Assembly (NCBI GenBank): GCA_028767165.1
Contig: JARACJ010000005.1
Coordinates: forward strand, 248,001 to 312,000
Direction: 5' to 3'
Length of the DNA stretch: 64,000 nt
DNA from: Proteobacteria bacterium DTSAM18
Lineage (GTDB): Bacteria; Myxococcota_A; UBA796; GCA-2862545
The position numbers and the translations under genes are program-made. Shown piece by piece: positions 1-8,460 of this stretch. How positions within the stretch are numbered: position 1 is the stretch's first letter; every line of letters starts with the position of its first letter. The notes below the pieces were generated by a model. That model made no database searches. It saw only the letters and a list, made by a program, of their open reading frames with translations, and was not told where the DNA came from.

Positions 1-2
1 TG

Positions 3-242
3 CTCCTCACCGAGCTCGAGGTCCACCCGGACTGGCTCAGCCGCATGGCGCCCGCCCAGGTCGACTTCCTGGTGTGGAGCCACCTCTTCGGCCGCCCCGT
101 GCCCCACCCGGTGCCCAAGGGCGCCCTGCAGCAGCCCGAGCGGGCCATCGGGTGGAGCCTGCAGACCTACGGCTGCCTGGCGTGGTTCGCCGTGGAGGAG
201 GACCCGACGGCGTGGGTCCGGATGGCTGCGGACGAGGGGTGA
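3..242 (+). CDS. C-terminal fragment of an unidentified protein (truncated by window edge)
   Basis: An open frame runs in from the window edge and stops at TGA 240-242, giving 79 visible residues. The visible part is rich in Trp, His and Pro and ends in EEDPTAWVRMAADEG. No signal peptide, membrane segment or motif can be assigned, and the start lies upstream of the window. An internal ATG at 45 has no convincing ribosome binding site, so this is treated as the tail of a longer gene. I do not recognise the family. Confidence 0.5.
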   Translation, partial: LLTELEVHPDWLSRMAPAQVDFLVWSHLFGRPVPHPVPKGALQQPERAIGWSLQTYGCLAWFAVEEDPTAWVRMAADEG

Positions 243-517
243 GGTTGGTGAAAGCTGGCCTTTTCACCACGGAGCCGTAGAGGCGTCACCCTTCCAAGAA
301 CCACGTCCTCGATGGACCGTCCTCTGGTGACTCGGGATTCTCAGGAGCTCCGGATCAAACGGCTCCCCTCACGCGCCGCCACGGAAGCTGCTTCAGACCA
401 CGGATCTCCACATGGACCGGACTCCGTGGTCCTCCGCGTGAACTCCGCGCCTCCGTGGTGAAGAGCGACCCGACACAACAGCTCCGCCCTTTCACACCAA
501 CGCGCTCTTCTGCGGCG
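243..517. repeat. Intergenic inverted-repeat element with TTCACCACGGAG ends
   Basis: The gap between two convergent genes holds TTCACCACGGAG at 263-274 and its exact complement CTCCGTGGTGAA at 451-462, with further CCACGG/CCGTGG pieces between them (about 377-430). Near 350-370 it also contains CTCCGGATCAAACGGCTCCC, which resembles the right end of the element at 19282-19426 and 24550-24695. No plausible gene lies here. It looks like a short non-coding repeat, perhaps also forming a terminator structure for the flanking genes. Confidence 0.45.
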
Positions 518-961
518 TCAGAGCACCTCGAGCTCTTCCTCGTCGTCGAGATCCTCGAACAGCATCTGCGCCGCCCGGAGCACGTCGATGACGGTGAGGA
601 TGCCGATGCAGACGCCGTCGTCATCCACCACGGGCAGGGAGCCGACCTTGTGCTCCACGAACAGCTCGCAGGCCTCGCTGATGTCGGAGCCGGGACCGAC
701 GGTGAGGGCACCGACGGTCATCCAGTCGGCGACGAGCTCCTGGGTGGGCAGATCCTCGGTCTCGTCGAGGGACGAGAAGGACACATCCACGCCCAGCGCG
801 CTGCGCAGATCACGCTCGGTGACGATCCCGACGAACTGGCCGCTCTCGACCACGGGGAGCGCGCGGACGCGGGCTCGGATCATGAGCTCGACGGCGTCGC
901 GGATGGGCGCATCCGGGGCGATGGTCAGGGGATAGGCGGTCATGAGGTTGCGGACCTTCAT
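518..961 (-). CDS. Two-CBS-domain protein
   Basis: The protein has 147 residues and consists almost entirely of a CBS pair (roughly 1-58 and 72-135). The repeats show the usual pattern, with RALPVVESGQFVGIVTERDL in the first and VGSLPVVDDDGVCIGILTV in the second. Such free-standing pairs bind adenine nucleotides or SAM and regulate partner proteins; the partner cannot be read from the sequence. The tail is very acidic (EDLDDEEELEVL). The start is supported by AGGAGGGCCC directly before ATG 961. It lies 165 bases downstream of trpS on the same strand. Confidence 0.88.
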   Translation of the reverse strand: MKVRNLMTAYPLTIAPDAPIRDAVELMIRARVRALPVVESGQFVGIVTERDLRSALGVDVSFSSLDETEDLPTQELVADWMTVGALTVGPGSDISEACELFVEHKVGSLPVVDDDGVCIGILTVIDVLRAAQMLFEDLDDEEELEVL

Positions 962-1038
962 GGGCCCTCCTGTCGGGGTGGGTCGGTCGCCTTCACCCTA
1001 TCCCCATCCCGCCCGCAGGCCAAGGATCGTGCCTTCAG

Positions 1039-1076
1039 GTTTTCTGCTGTATCCGTCAGGAAACAGGCCAGAAAAC
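1039..1076. promoter_or_regulatory. Inverted repeat GTTTTCTG/CAGAAAAC between trpS and the CBS gene
   Basis: GTTTTCTG (1039-1046) and CAGAAAAC (1069-1076) are exact 8-base complements separated by 22 bases in the AT-richest part of the trpS-CBS gap. It could be a weak terminator for trpS or an operator for the CBS gene. The sequence does not decide between these. Confidence 0.25.
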
Positions 1077-1126
1077 GAGCACCGGGTGGTCCCCGTGGCG
1101 AGGACGCGCCCGGCGAGGGCCCCTCG

Positions 1127-2125
1127 TCAGTCGATACCGACGGCGGCCCGCACGCGGGTCATGGTGGTCTCGGCGATGGCCCGCACCTTGGCGGTGCTCT
1201 CTGCGAGGAGCCGATCGAGGTAGGCCTCGTCGCTCATCAGGCGGTGGTACTCCTCCTGGAACGGACGCAGCTCCTCGACCACGGCCTCGGCCACCTCCTT
1301 CTTCAGGTAGCCGTAGCCCTGGCCGGCGTAGCGCTCGCCGATGCTCGACGTGGGCTCGCCGTTGATGGCCGACAGGATGCCCATCAGGTTGCGGACGCCC
1401 GGCTCGGCATGATCCGGCCGGTACTCGCAGCCCGAGTCGGTCTGGGCCTTCATGATCGACTTCTTCATCTTCTTCGGCGTGTCGAGCAGGCTGATGGCGT
1501 GGTGGGGCCGGTCGACCGCGATGGACTTGGACATCTTCACGGTGGCGTCGTCGAGGCCCATCACCCGGGCGCCGGCCTTCGGGATGGACACCTCGGGCAC
1601 CACGAAGGTGTCGCCGAACATGTTGTTGAAGCGCAGGGCGAGGTCGCGGGTGAACTCGAGGTGCTGCTTCTGATCCTCACCCACCGGCACCACCTGGGTG
1701 TCGTAGAGCAGGATGTCGGCGGCCATCAGGGTGGGGTAGGTCAGCAGGCCGGTGCCCACCGTGCCCCGTCGCTCGGCCTTGGCCTTGAACTGGGTCATGC
1801 GCTCGAGCCAGCCAAGCGGAGAGACGCAGTTGAGGATCCAGGCCAGCTCGCTGTGTTCCCGCACGTGGGACTGGATGAAGAGGAGGGACTTCTCGGGATC
1901 GATGCCTGCCGCCAGGTAGATGGCGACGGTCTCGCGGGACTTGGCCCGCAGCACGGCGGGGTCGATCACCTCGGGCACCGTGAGGGCGTGCAGGTCGACC
2001 ACGCAGAAGATGTTCTCGCGCTCGTCCTGGTGGGCCACCCACTGCTTGATGGCACCCAGGTAGTTGCCGAGGTGCAGGGTACCGGTCGGTTGGACCCCAG
2101 AGAACACGCGCGTGCGACCAGACAT
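1127..2125 (-). CDS. trpS: Tryptophanyl-tRNA synthetase
   Basis: This class I aminoacyl-tRNA synthetase charges tRNA-Trp in the cytoplasm. The product has 332 residues, the normal bacterial length. The ATP-binding HIGH-like motif is HLGN at residues 18-21 and KMSKS lies near 197-201. PVGEDQKQHLEFTRDLA, a hallmark of TrpRS, is present. Two ATGs are adjacent (2126-2128 and 2123-2125). The second is chosen because GGAGGG then sits at proper spacing; the first would leave only one base. No tryptophan biosynthesis gene adjoins it, although an isolated trpF lies at 27730. Confidence 0.97.
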   Translation of the reverse strand: MSGRTRVFSGVQPTGTLHLGNYLGAIKQWVAHQDERENIFCVVDLHALTVPEVIDPAVLRAKSRETVAIYLAAGIDPEKSLLFIQSHVREHSELAWILNCVSPLGWLERMTQFKAKAERRGTVGTGLLTYPTLMAADILLYDTQVVPVGEDQKQHLEFTRDLALRFNNMFGDTFVVPEVSIPKAGARVMGLDDATVKMSKSIAVDRPHHAISLLDTPKKMKKSIMKAQTDSGCEYRPDHAEPGVRNLMGILSAINGEPTSSIGERYAGQGYGYLKKEVAEAVVEELRPFQEEYHRLMSDEAYLDRLLAESTAKVRAIAETTMTRVRAAVGID

Positions 2126-2173
2126 CATCCCTCCGTCAGTCGAGAAGCGCCGGTCAGGTAACCCACACGGGTT

Positions 2174-2674
2174 CTACCGGCCCCGGGGTTCTACAGCCTG
2201 TGGGGCCTGCTTCGCCACCCCGAGGCGACCGGCCGCGCGCGCCCGGCCTCCCGTGGCGGGCACCAACGGGAACACGCTGCCCAGGCCATGCCGCGGCATG
2301 CCGAAGTACAGCGTCTCCACGTGGCTCGCCGGCACCACGTAGGTCTCGTGCCAGATGCCCACGGCGCCGGAACGGGCCACCGACCGGTAGAAGTCGGCCC
2401 AGGCGGGAAAGTGTTCCCCGGAGCGGTCGGAGGCGTAGGCGTACAGATCGTCGTGGGAGCGCCAGTACTGCACGCTCAGGGTGGGGCTGTGGATGGCGCC
2501 CAGGAACCCGCTCTCCGGACGCGCCTCCAGCTCCTTGATCATGCGCGACATGGCCCGCGCCGTGCGCCACCACCGGTGGACGGCCCACCACTTGTGGATG
2601 CGCGCCCCGATGAGGAACACCACCACGTCCTGATCCAGGTCCACCGTCATCCGTTCCATGATCGGTGCCGCCAT
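2174..2674 (-). CDS. DUF4188-like (monooxygenase-type ferredoxin-like fold) protein
   Basis: The protein has 166 residues and begins MAAPIMERMTVDLDQDVVVF. The pattern of a hydrophobic strand, GARIHKWW, Met-rich helix and then QYWRSHDDLYAYA resembles DUF4188 proteins, a dimeric alpha-beta barrel family often labelled monooxygenase-like. No catalytic function has been established for that family as far as I know. The ATG at 2674 is preferred over an upstream one at 2710 because GGGGAGGTGGGC directly precedes it. The C-terminal tail after about residue 145 is basic and low complexity. Confidence 0.6.
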   Translation of the reverse strand: MAAPIMERMTVDLDQDVVVFLIGARIHKWWAVHRWWRTARAMSRMIKELEARPESGFLGAIHSPTLSVQYWRSHDDLYAYASDRSGEHFPAWADFYRSVARSGAVGIWHETYVVPASHVETLYFGMPRHGLGSVFPLVPATGGRARAAGRLGVAKQAPQAVEPRGR

Positions 2675-2734
2675 GCCCACCTCCCCTGCGTCCCGTGCAT
2701 CAGACCGCAAGACGCAGGAGAAGGGCAGGATGTT

Positions 2735-3103
2735 TCAGCCGGCGTCGGCTTCGCCCCGCAGGAGCTGGTGCAGGGTGCCGTCCTCGATGGCCTTGCGGGT
2801 ACGCGCATTGCCGCCCACGAGCGTGCCGTTCACGTACACCTGGGGGAACGTGGGCCAGCCGGACCACATCTTGATGGCGAGGCGAGGCCGCCAGCCGCTC
2901 AGGTAGTTGCCGTAACCGAGGTAGTGGTGCTCGATGCCCGCCTCGGACAGCGCCTTGCGCACCGCGCCCACGTGGGGGTTCCAGCCCATGCCCACCACGA
3001 CCACGGGATGGGAGGCGACCGCCTGCCGGACCTCGGCCACGGTGTCTTCGTGGAACCTGGACAGGTAGCGGGTGACGGACGGGGAATGCGCGGGGCGGGA
3101 CAT
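2735..3103 (-). CDS. Glutaredoxin-like protein without active-site cysteines
   Basis: The 122-residue product has the thioredoxin-fold layout of a monothiol glutaredoxin: a VVVVGMG strand, a helix, then GWPTFPQVYVNGTLVGG, which matches the conserved glutathione-binding WPTxPQVFxxGxxxGG segment. At the place where CPYC or CGFS should stand there is WNPHV (residues 41-45), and the whole protein has no cysteine. It should therefore not catalyse thiol exchange and may bind glutathione or act as a scaffold. The ATG at 3103 begins the conserved region; the frame stays open upstream but that part is low complexity. Confidence 0.75.
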   Translation of the reverse strand: MSRPAHSPSVTRYLSRFHEDTVAEVRQAVASHPVVVVGMGWNPHVGAVRKALSEAGIEHHYLGYGNYLSGWRPRLAIKMWSGWPTFPQVYVNGTLVGGNARTRKAIEDGTLHQLLRGEADAG

Positions 3104-3231
3104 GGCTGGCTCCAGGGAAGGACGGATGCAAGGGATGTACTCCCTCGGCGCGCCCCGGACCACGGATCCGTGTGTTCCGGAGACCGCCGGACCCGGACGC
3201 CCCGGAGGTCGGCCCATGCGCGCCCGGCCGC

Positions 3232-3627
3232 TCAGTCCCGGGTGAGTCCGACCTTCACCACGCCATCCAGCGGCTCCCCGCCCCTCGACAGCAGCGAGAA
3301 CTCCACCTCGTACCGCCCGTCCTCGCATCCCGTGGCGCTCCCGGGCACCTTCCACTCCCCCATCCAGGCGCCGTCGTGGCCACGGTACAGGTCCAGATCG
3401 ACCACCTTCACGCGGCGGCGCAGGTCCTGCACCTTCGCCCGCACCCAGTAGGTGCGCTGCCGGTCCTTGCCCCTCGGACGCACCGACATCCGCCAGATGG
3501 GCCCGTCGACACCCTGCTCGCAGCTCGCCTCGGCCGCCACCTTCGTCCGACCGTCGCGCAGCGCGGCCTGCACCTGCGGCGTGACGCAGGCGAACAAGGC
3601 GAGGGTTGGCACCACGAGTCGGACCAC
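3232..3627 (-). CDS. Small secreted protein of unknown function
   Basis: The product has 131 residues starting at a GTG with GGGAGGGACGTC upstream. Residues 1-21 (VRLVVPTLALFACVTPQVQA) form a signal peptide, and the ACV context could also be read as a weak lipobox. The mature part has two cysteines that could form a disulfide and a strand-rich pattern (WRMSVRPRGKDRQRTYWVRA, YEVEFSLL). It may be a small beta-sandwich in the periplasm. I do not recognise a family. Confidence 0.6.
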   Translation of the reverse strand: MVRLVVPTLALFACVTPQVQAALRDGRTKVAAEASCEQGVDGPIWRMSVRPRGKDRQRTYWVRAKVQDLRRRVKVVDLDLYRGHDGAWMGEWKVPGSATGCEDGRYEVEFSLLSRGGEPLDGVVKVGLTRD

Positions 3628-4243
3628 GACGTCCCTCCCAGGTCGAGGAGTGCCCCTATGTGACGCACATCGGACCAGTCCCTTCAGGAGGCGAGGCGGG
3701 TTCGCCCGCACGCCGCATCGACGGATGCCCCACGCCGGCACGATCCCGTGGCGCCGTCGCCTCCCTCCGGGCACACGCCGTCAGACCTGCAAATGCACCG
3801 AAAGATCACGCAATGGTCCCAGGCCCGGTCCGTGTGGTTTCCCCACGATGTCTTCGGACAAACCGAAAGGATCGGGAAGGAGCGTGATGATTCCACATAC
3901 GGACACCCCCTCCAGAGGCGCCGCTGGACCCTTTGGTAGGCGTTCTGTCAAGGAATCACACAAGCGGTAGATCGGCCAACAAACGGCATCTGAAGTGGCT
4001 ATAGTGCGGAGCGTCCGGCGGCGGTGAGACCACCCTCTCCCCCCCCCCTCCCAGGTTTCCTGCCGTCGGCCACATACCCACCACGCGCGCGCCTGCAGTG
4101 AACCACTTCGGAGATGTAGGGACCTCCCGACCGGATCACAGCAGGCGCGCCGTCCTTTTCTTGCAGGACATCACACAGTCTCCCACGTACGGGGATGTCG
4201 GTCCTGTGACGGGTTAGGTCGCCAGCAACAGACAGGAGCTCCG
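3628..4243. other. 616-base intergenic region without a supported gene
   Basis: The gap separates two divergent genes. Short frames cross it in several directions, but none has a ribosome binding site plus protein-like composition. The stretch 3780-4000 is less GC-rich than its surroundings and is where promoters for the flanking genes would be expected. A run of nine C residues lies near 4040. I see no clear promoter pair or hairpin. Confidence 0.5.
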
Positions 4244-5119
4244 ATGTTGCTGCTCGCCCTGCTGGCCTGCACCCCCACGCCCATCGCCCCCCTCCCGCCC
4301 CAGGCCGACGCACCGGACGCCTTCGCCAGCTGGCACGCCCAGACCACGGACGAAGACGTCACGCTGACCACCCGCACCTGGACCATCGACGGGAAGACCC
4401 CCACGCCCTCCCGCACCCTCGACGGTCTCGTGAGCCTGCAACCCGCCGGGCCCGTCCGCCTCACGGAGCTGCACAAGGACGAGCCGACGACCGTCTGCGA
4501 GGGCCGCCCCGCCACCAACCGGCAGGCCGCCGCCGGGCTGTCCCGTCCGGGTCGGGAGATCCAGGTGCTCGACATGCTCCCGGACGATCCCGCCGAGGCC
4601 ACGTTCCAGGAGAGCATCGTCTTCGACGGCATCGTGGGGGATGTCGCCTTCGTCCGCGCCCGCTCCACCATCACCCCCTGCACCGGCGCCGCCCGCACCG
4701 AGTGGCAGGCGATGGAGATCGACCTGTCCCAGGGGTACACCGCCGAGGTCTTCACCCCCGAGGAGCGTGAGGCCACGATGAACGCGCTGCGCCCCACCGC
4801 CTTCCAGCAGCTGAAGGTCAAGGGCGCCACGGCGACCGTCGCCGAGGACCTCATCTGGTCGGCCACCCGGCCCATCTGGCAGCAGGGCACGCTCGGCCTG
4901 CAGGTGCTGCTCACCTCCGAGGCCGCCGAAGGCGACGGCATCTGGTCCCACGGCACCATCGGGGTGTGGCTCGATGCCCCCGATCTGCCTGCCCGCCTGA
5001 AGGCGTACGCTCACCTCCCCGCCGGGCTCGGCCCGTTCGTGCAGAGCCAGGACGGCTTCATCGGCCTGCAGCAGCTCACCGACGCGGAGCGTCAGGCCCT
5101 CGAGGCCCGCCAGCCCTGA
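4244..5119 (+). CDS. Predicted lipoprotein of unknown function
   Basis: The product has 291 residues. It begins MLLLALLACTPTP, a very short signal with lipobox LLAC, so the mature N-terminal Cys is about residue 9. Proline-rich linker residues follow, and then a mostly beta-strand and helix domain with a few cysteines (CEGRPATNR, PCTGAA). The start follows GACAGGAGCTCCG. It probably sits on an envelope membrane facing the periplasm or surface. Its 3' end faces the convergent DUF2330 gene. The family is not recognised. Confidence 0.75.
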   Translation: MLLLALLACTPTPIAPLPPQADAPDAFASWHAQTTDEDVTLTTRTWTIDGKTPTPSRTLDGLVSLQPAGPVRLTELHKDEPTTVCEGRPATNRQAAAGLSRPGREIQVLDMLPDDPAEATFQESIVFDGIVGDVAFVRARSTITPCTGAARTEWQAMEIDLSQGYTAEVFTPEEREATMNALRPTAFQQLKVKGATATVAEDLIWSATRPIWQQGTLGLQVLLTSEAAEGDGIWSHGTIGVWLDAPDLPARLKAYAHLPAGLGPFVQSQDGFIGLQQLTDAERQALEARQP

Positions 5120-5174
5120 ACCAGCGAGGCCGGCGCCATCCGCCACCGGCCTTCACCCGTGCACCGCGCCGCCC

Positions 5175-6905
5175 TCAGCGACGACGACGACGGAGCCCCG
5201 CGAGGCCGAGCCCGAGACCCAACCAGCCGAAGGCCGCGCCGGAGCCCTGGTTGCAGCCCGACGCGCACCCCAGCTCGCCCACGGCCATGCTGTTGTGGGC
5301 CTTCAGGGCCTCGTCGATGGCGGCGGTGTTGTCGACCCGCACCTCGGCGGCGCCGTTGCGGCCCGTCTGGGCGATGGTCTGTGCCGCGTGGTCGCCCACG
5401 TCGCCGATCCAGCCCTCGAAGTCGAAGGTCGAGGGGTTGTTGGCGTAGTCCGCCGGGAAGAGCATCTCACGCCCGTCGGGCAGGAGGAGCTTCCGGGGGG
5501 CGTCGGACAGTTCCACCGAGGGGTTGCACATGGTGATGAACTGGGCCGTGCGGATCTGCACCACGCCGTCCATGTCGGGGTTGATGGCGAAGATGGGATC
5601 GACGGTCATCTCCTCGGCCGAGATGGAGCTCGTGAGGCGGGTGATCGTGGGGTGACGATCGAACAGCTCCTGGGCGTTGCGCATGGCGCCCACCCACTCC
5701 TCCGCCAGGGCCTCGGACAGCGGCGTGCCGTCGATCTCCTGGTAGGCGTCGCGGGTGGTGTAGCACTCCATGCACTGGAAGAACTCCACGGCCGTGACCC
5801 CATCCTGCAGCACGATGTCGGGGATGGGGATGTACCGCTGCAGCACCGGCACGGTGCCGTTGGAGATGGGGATGGAGGCGTCGAAGCGCACCGAGTCGAC
5901 CAGATCGAAGGGGTGGCCCGTGTAGGCCACCACGCCCGGACGGTACATGCCCTCCTGCCAGAAGACGCCGGCGAAGGCGGAGGTGGAGCCGGAGAAGTCG
6001 GTGGCGAAGGCCTGCCCGCCGGCCTCGTTGGCCGCCCGGGTGATGACGTCGGGGTAGTTGTTGCCCGCGTTCATCCAGTCGACCGCCAGCTCGTTGACCT
6101 CGACGTGCAGGTAGTTCACCGGCACGGCGCGGCCGTCGCCCAGGACGTAGGGCTGCAGGCGCATGTCGGGGGTGGCGGCGATGGCCGTCAGCTGCAGCGG
6201 GATGGAGGCCTCGTCGCCGTCGTACCGCATGCCCAGGGGCACCAGATCGCCGGCGTCCTTGTCCTTCTGCAGGCGCAGGGCCAGGAAGTTGTGGCCGTCG
6301 GTGACGTAGGGAGCCGCGGCGTCCTGGAACGAGTCCGGGATGAAGTAGGCATCCGACGTGTCGCCGTCGCCGTCGGGATCATCGAGCCAGTCCACCAGGG
6401 CCTGTGCGGAACGGGCCTGCACGATGGCGTAGTCGAAGGGGCCCACGGCGCCCGAGTCGATGGCGCGTGCGCCGCGGCCGGGCTCGCCGCCGGTCTCCCA
6501 GGTGCCGGAGTCGGCCATCGCCATGTCGTCCGTGGCGCCCATCGCCAGGGGCACCATCCCACCGTTCTGGCCCTTGCAGGTGCCCTCGGTGGAGAAGCCC
6601 AGCTGCCACAGGGGCATGGTGCGGGGCGACAGGGCGACGAAGATGTCGTCGACGCTGGGGAACAGCTCCGGCACGCCCTTGACGGGCACCACCCAGGCGA
6701 AGTCCTTCGCGGAGCCCTCGTAGGTGATCTGCACGTGGGCCTCGACGGTACCCTGCTCCTTGTCGACCGCGAACACGATCCGCTCGGCTGCCTGATCCAC
6801 CGGCTGGGCCTGGCTCGAACAGAACATGCCGCCACAGGCCATCGCCTCGCCCGCGCACAGAAGGGCCACCAGACCGCCGGACAGGGCCATCACTCGCTGC
6901 TTCAT
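5175..6905 (-). CDS. DUF2330 secreted protein with MYXO-CTERM-like tail (paralogue 1)
   Basis: The product has 576 residues. A signal peptide (about 1-23) precedes ACGGMFCSSQAQPVDQAAER, the start typical of DUF2330, which here follows directly on the cleavage site. The body contains VDKEQGTVEAHVQITYEG, FAWVVPV and LTSSISAEEM. The C-terminus has GCASGCNQ, a glycine-rich hydrophobic stretch (GWLGLGLGLAGL) and RRRRR. This Cys-hydrophobic-Arg pattern is that of surface-sorting tails of the MYXO-CTERM type. The biological role of DUF2330 is unknown. A close paralogue lies at 14190-15905. The start has GGGGGAAGA before ATG 6905. Confidence 0.88.
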   Translation of the reverse strand: MKQRVMALSGGLVALLCAGEAMACGGMFCSSQAQPVDQAAERIVFAVDKEQGTVEAHVQITYEGSAKDFAWVVPVKGVPELFPSVDDIFVALSPRTMPLWQLGFSTEGTCKGQNGGMVPLAMGATDDMAMADSGTWETGGEPGRGARAIDSGAVGPFDYAIVQARSAQALVDWLDDPDGDGDTSDAYFIPDSFQDAAAPYVTDGHNFLALRLQKDKDAGDLVPLGMRYDGDEASIPLQLTAIAATPDMRLQPYVLGDGRAVPVNYLHVEVNELAVDWMNAGNNYPDVITRAANEAGGQAFATDFSGSTSAFAGVFWQEGMYRPGVVAYTGHPFDLVDSVRFDASIPISNGTVPVLQRYIPIPDIVLQDGVTAVEFFQCMECYTTRDAYQEIDGTPLSEALAEEWVGAMRNAQELFDRHPTITRLTSSISAEEMTVDPIFAINPDMDGVVQIRTAQFITMCNPSVELSDAPRKLLLPDGREMLFPADYANNPSTFDFEGWIGDVGDHAAQTIAQTGRNGAAEVRVDNTAAIDEALKAHNSMAVGELGCASGCNQGSGAAFGWLGLGLGLAGLRRRRR

Positions 6906-6973
6906 TCTTCCCCCATGGGTCTTCCAGACCCGCGCCGCCCCGAGCCTACCACGGGGTGCAAGGGGCTGCCGAC

Positions 6974-7780
6974 CTATCGCGTGGGGGGCGTCATGGGGCT
7001 CGGGATGTCCACGCCGTCCTCGCCGAGGAGGTTGGCGTCAGCCGGGATCAGCGCCACCTGCAGCAGCGAGCAGTGCCCGATGTTCCCGCCGGGCATGCTG
7101 CCGCCTTCGGCCGTGGGAAAGCGATCGTCGGGCTGCAGGGCGTAGTCGTGGTCGGCGCAGTCGACCCCCTCCTCGCAGTGGGGCTGCAGGCCCACGTAGG
7201 GGCCGAAGGGTGCGCCGTTGGAGCAGTCCCGGCCGTTCAGCGGCGGCAGCGAGTGCCGGTAGATCCAGGCACGGTCCACGCTCGCGGCCACGTCGAACCC
7301 CTCGGGGTGCGTGGTGAGGAACGGATCGAGGATCACCATCTGCCGCACCGGGGCCCAGGAGGTCTGCACCCGGGGATCGCTCGCCAGCATGATCGACAGC
7401 TTGGAGGCGTTGATGCCGCCCCAGGAATAGCCCACCACCGAGGTGTTCCGGGGCGCGTCGAGATCGGTGAGCAGACCGTCGCCGTCGACGTCCAGTGCGC
7501 CGAACAGCGCCGTGTAGACCACCGAGTCGTCGGGCTCCAGGGAGTCCACCGGTATGGCGCCGATGGGCCACATCGAGCGGCAGGCGCCGCCCTCCTCCGG
7601 GCAGAACGGAAGCACGCCCTCCTGCCGGTCGCAGAAGGCCTCGAGCAGCGGGTTGGCGCCATCTTCGAGCTGGAACGCACCGGCCAGGCACACCGTGACC
7701 CGGGGGGCCCTCGAGAAGTCCCGCTCCGCATCCACTGCACACCCGGAGACAAGGACACACGCCGACAACCATCGAACCAT
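6974..7780 (-). CDS. Predicted lipoprotein with alpha/beta-hydrolase-like GxSxG motif
   Basis: The product has 268 residues. MVRWLSACVLVSGCAVDAE gives a signal with lipobox VSGC. The strand-turn-helix VVGYSWGGINASK near residue 115 has the nucleophile-elbow form GxSxG, and GNIGHCSLL near the C-terminus could supply the His. An acidic DVDGDGLLTDLD segment could bind Ca2+. A hydrolase is therefore plausible, but the substrate is unknown. GGGAGGAACCG precedes ATG 7780. The next gene starts divergently 51 bases away, so the two share a promoter region. It lies just upstream of the DUF2330 gene on the same strand. Confidence 0.7.
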   Translation of the reverse strand: MVRWLSACVLVSGCAVDAERDFSRAPRVTVCLAGAFQLEDGANPLLEAFCDRQEGVLPFCPEEGGACRSMWPIGAIPVDSLEPDDSVVYTALFGALDVDGDGLLTDLDAPRNTSVVGYSWGGINASKLSIMLASDPRVQTSWAPVRQMVILDPFLTTHPEGFDVAASVDRAWIYRHSLPPLNGRDCSNGAPFGPYVGLQPHCEEGVDCADHDYALQPDDRFPTAEGGSMPGGNIGHCSLLQVALIPADANLLGEDGVDIPSPMTPPTR

Positions 7781-7831
7781 CGGTTCCTCCCCTGATCGCG
7801 TGGTACCACAGGTCATCCGAGGAGGGACACC

Positions 7832-8398
7832 ATGGCCGATCCCCATATCGTCGAGAAGCTCGATGGCTTCGATCGCATCACCGTCCGCCTGTACCGGTAC
7901 GCCCTGTTCGGTTCGGTGCTGGCCCTGCTGATCACCCCGCTCCAGAGCCTCGATCCCCTGCCGGACCTGCTGCTGATCACGATGGTCTGGGTCGCCACCC
8001 AGATGATCCACATCTACGACCACAAGTTCCGCTTCACCTTCCGGGTGCTGGGCTCGGTGGGCGCCGTGTTGGCCGCCTGGGCCCTGCTGTTCGGGCCCGC
8101 CTCCATCCTGCGCCCCCTGATGCAGCTCGCCGGTTTCGGGTTCGCCTGCGCCGCGCTGAGCGCCATCGCCCTGAAGGAGCGCTTCTGCTTCAAGATCCCC
8201 GGCCTGCGGGCCGTCCCCCTGTTCCTCGGCGCCGGCGTGTTGTGGCGGCTGTACCTGGTCGTCGCACCCGTCGCGGACGACCCGCTGTTCGAGATCCCAT
8301 TCGTACTCGCCGGGGTCATCGTGCTGATGATGGCCGTGGCCAAGGCCCGCATGCCGCTGACCCACGACATCGGCGACCGTAGTGCCTATACCAACTAG
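7832..8398 (+). CDS. DUF2301-like integral membrane protein
   Basis: The 188-residue product has about six hydrophobic segments (near 24-40, 42-60, 68-88, 92-112, 125-145 and 155-172). The loop ALKERFCFKIPGLRAVPLFL resembles the conserved KExFCF region I associate with DUF2301, a family of unknown function best known from cyanobacteria. A ribosome binding site GAGGAGGG precedes the start. It is divergent from the lipoprotein at 6974-7780. It belongs in the inner membrane; no transport or enzymatic residues stand out. Confidence 0.6.
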   Translation: MADPHIVEKLDGFDRITVRLYRYALFGSVLALLITPLQSLDPLPDLLLITMVWVATQMIHIYDHKFRFTFRVLGSVGAVLAAWALLFGPASILRPLMQLAGFGFACAALSAIALKERFCFKIPGLRAVPLFLGAGVLWRLYLVVAPVADDPLFEIPFVLAGVIVLMMAVAKARMPLTHDIGDRSAYTN

Positions 8399-8460
8399 CG
8401 AGGCCTACGGAAGATCCCGGCAGATCCGATGATCGAGGCAGCAAGCCGCCGGAGTCCGTC

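Noticed and set aside
455-2161. 568-residue plus-strand open frame over trpS and the CBS gene
   Set aside because: It is antisense to two clear genes. Its composition (His/Gly/Asp/Val-rich) is the usual product of reading high-GC genes backwards.
3452-3970. 172-residue plus-strand frame through the long gap
   Set aside because: It is Arg/Pro-rich low-complexity sequence, starts inside an antisense gene and has no ribosome binding site.
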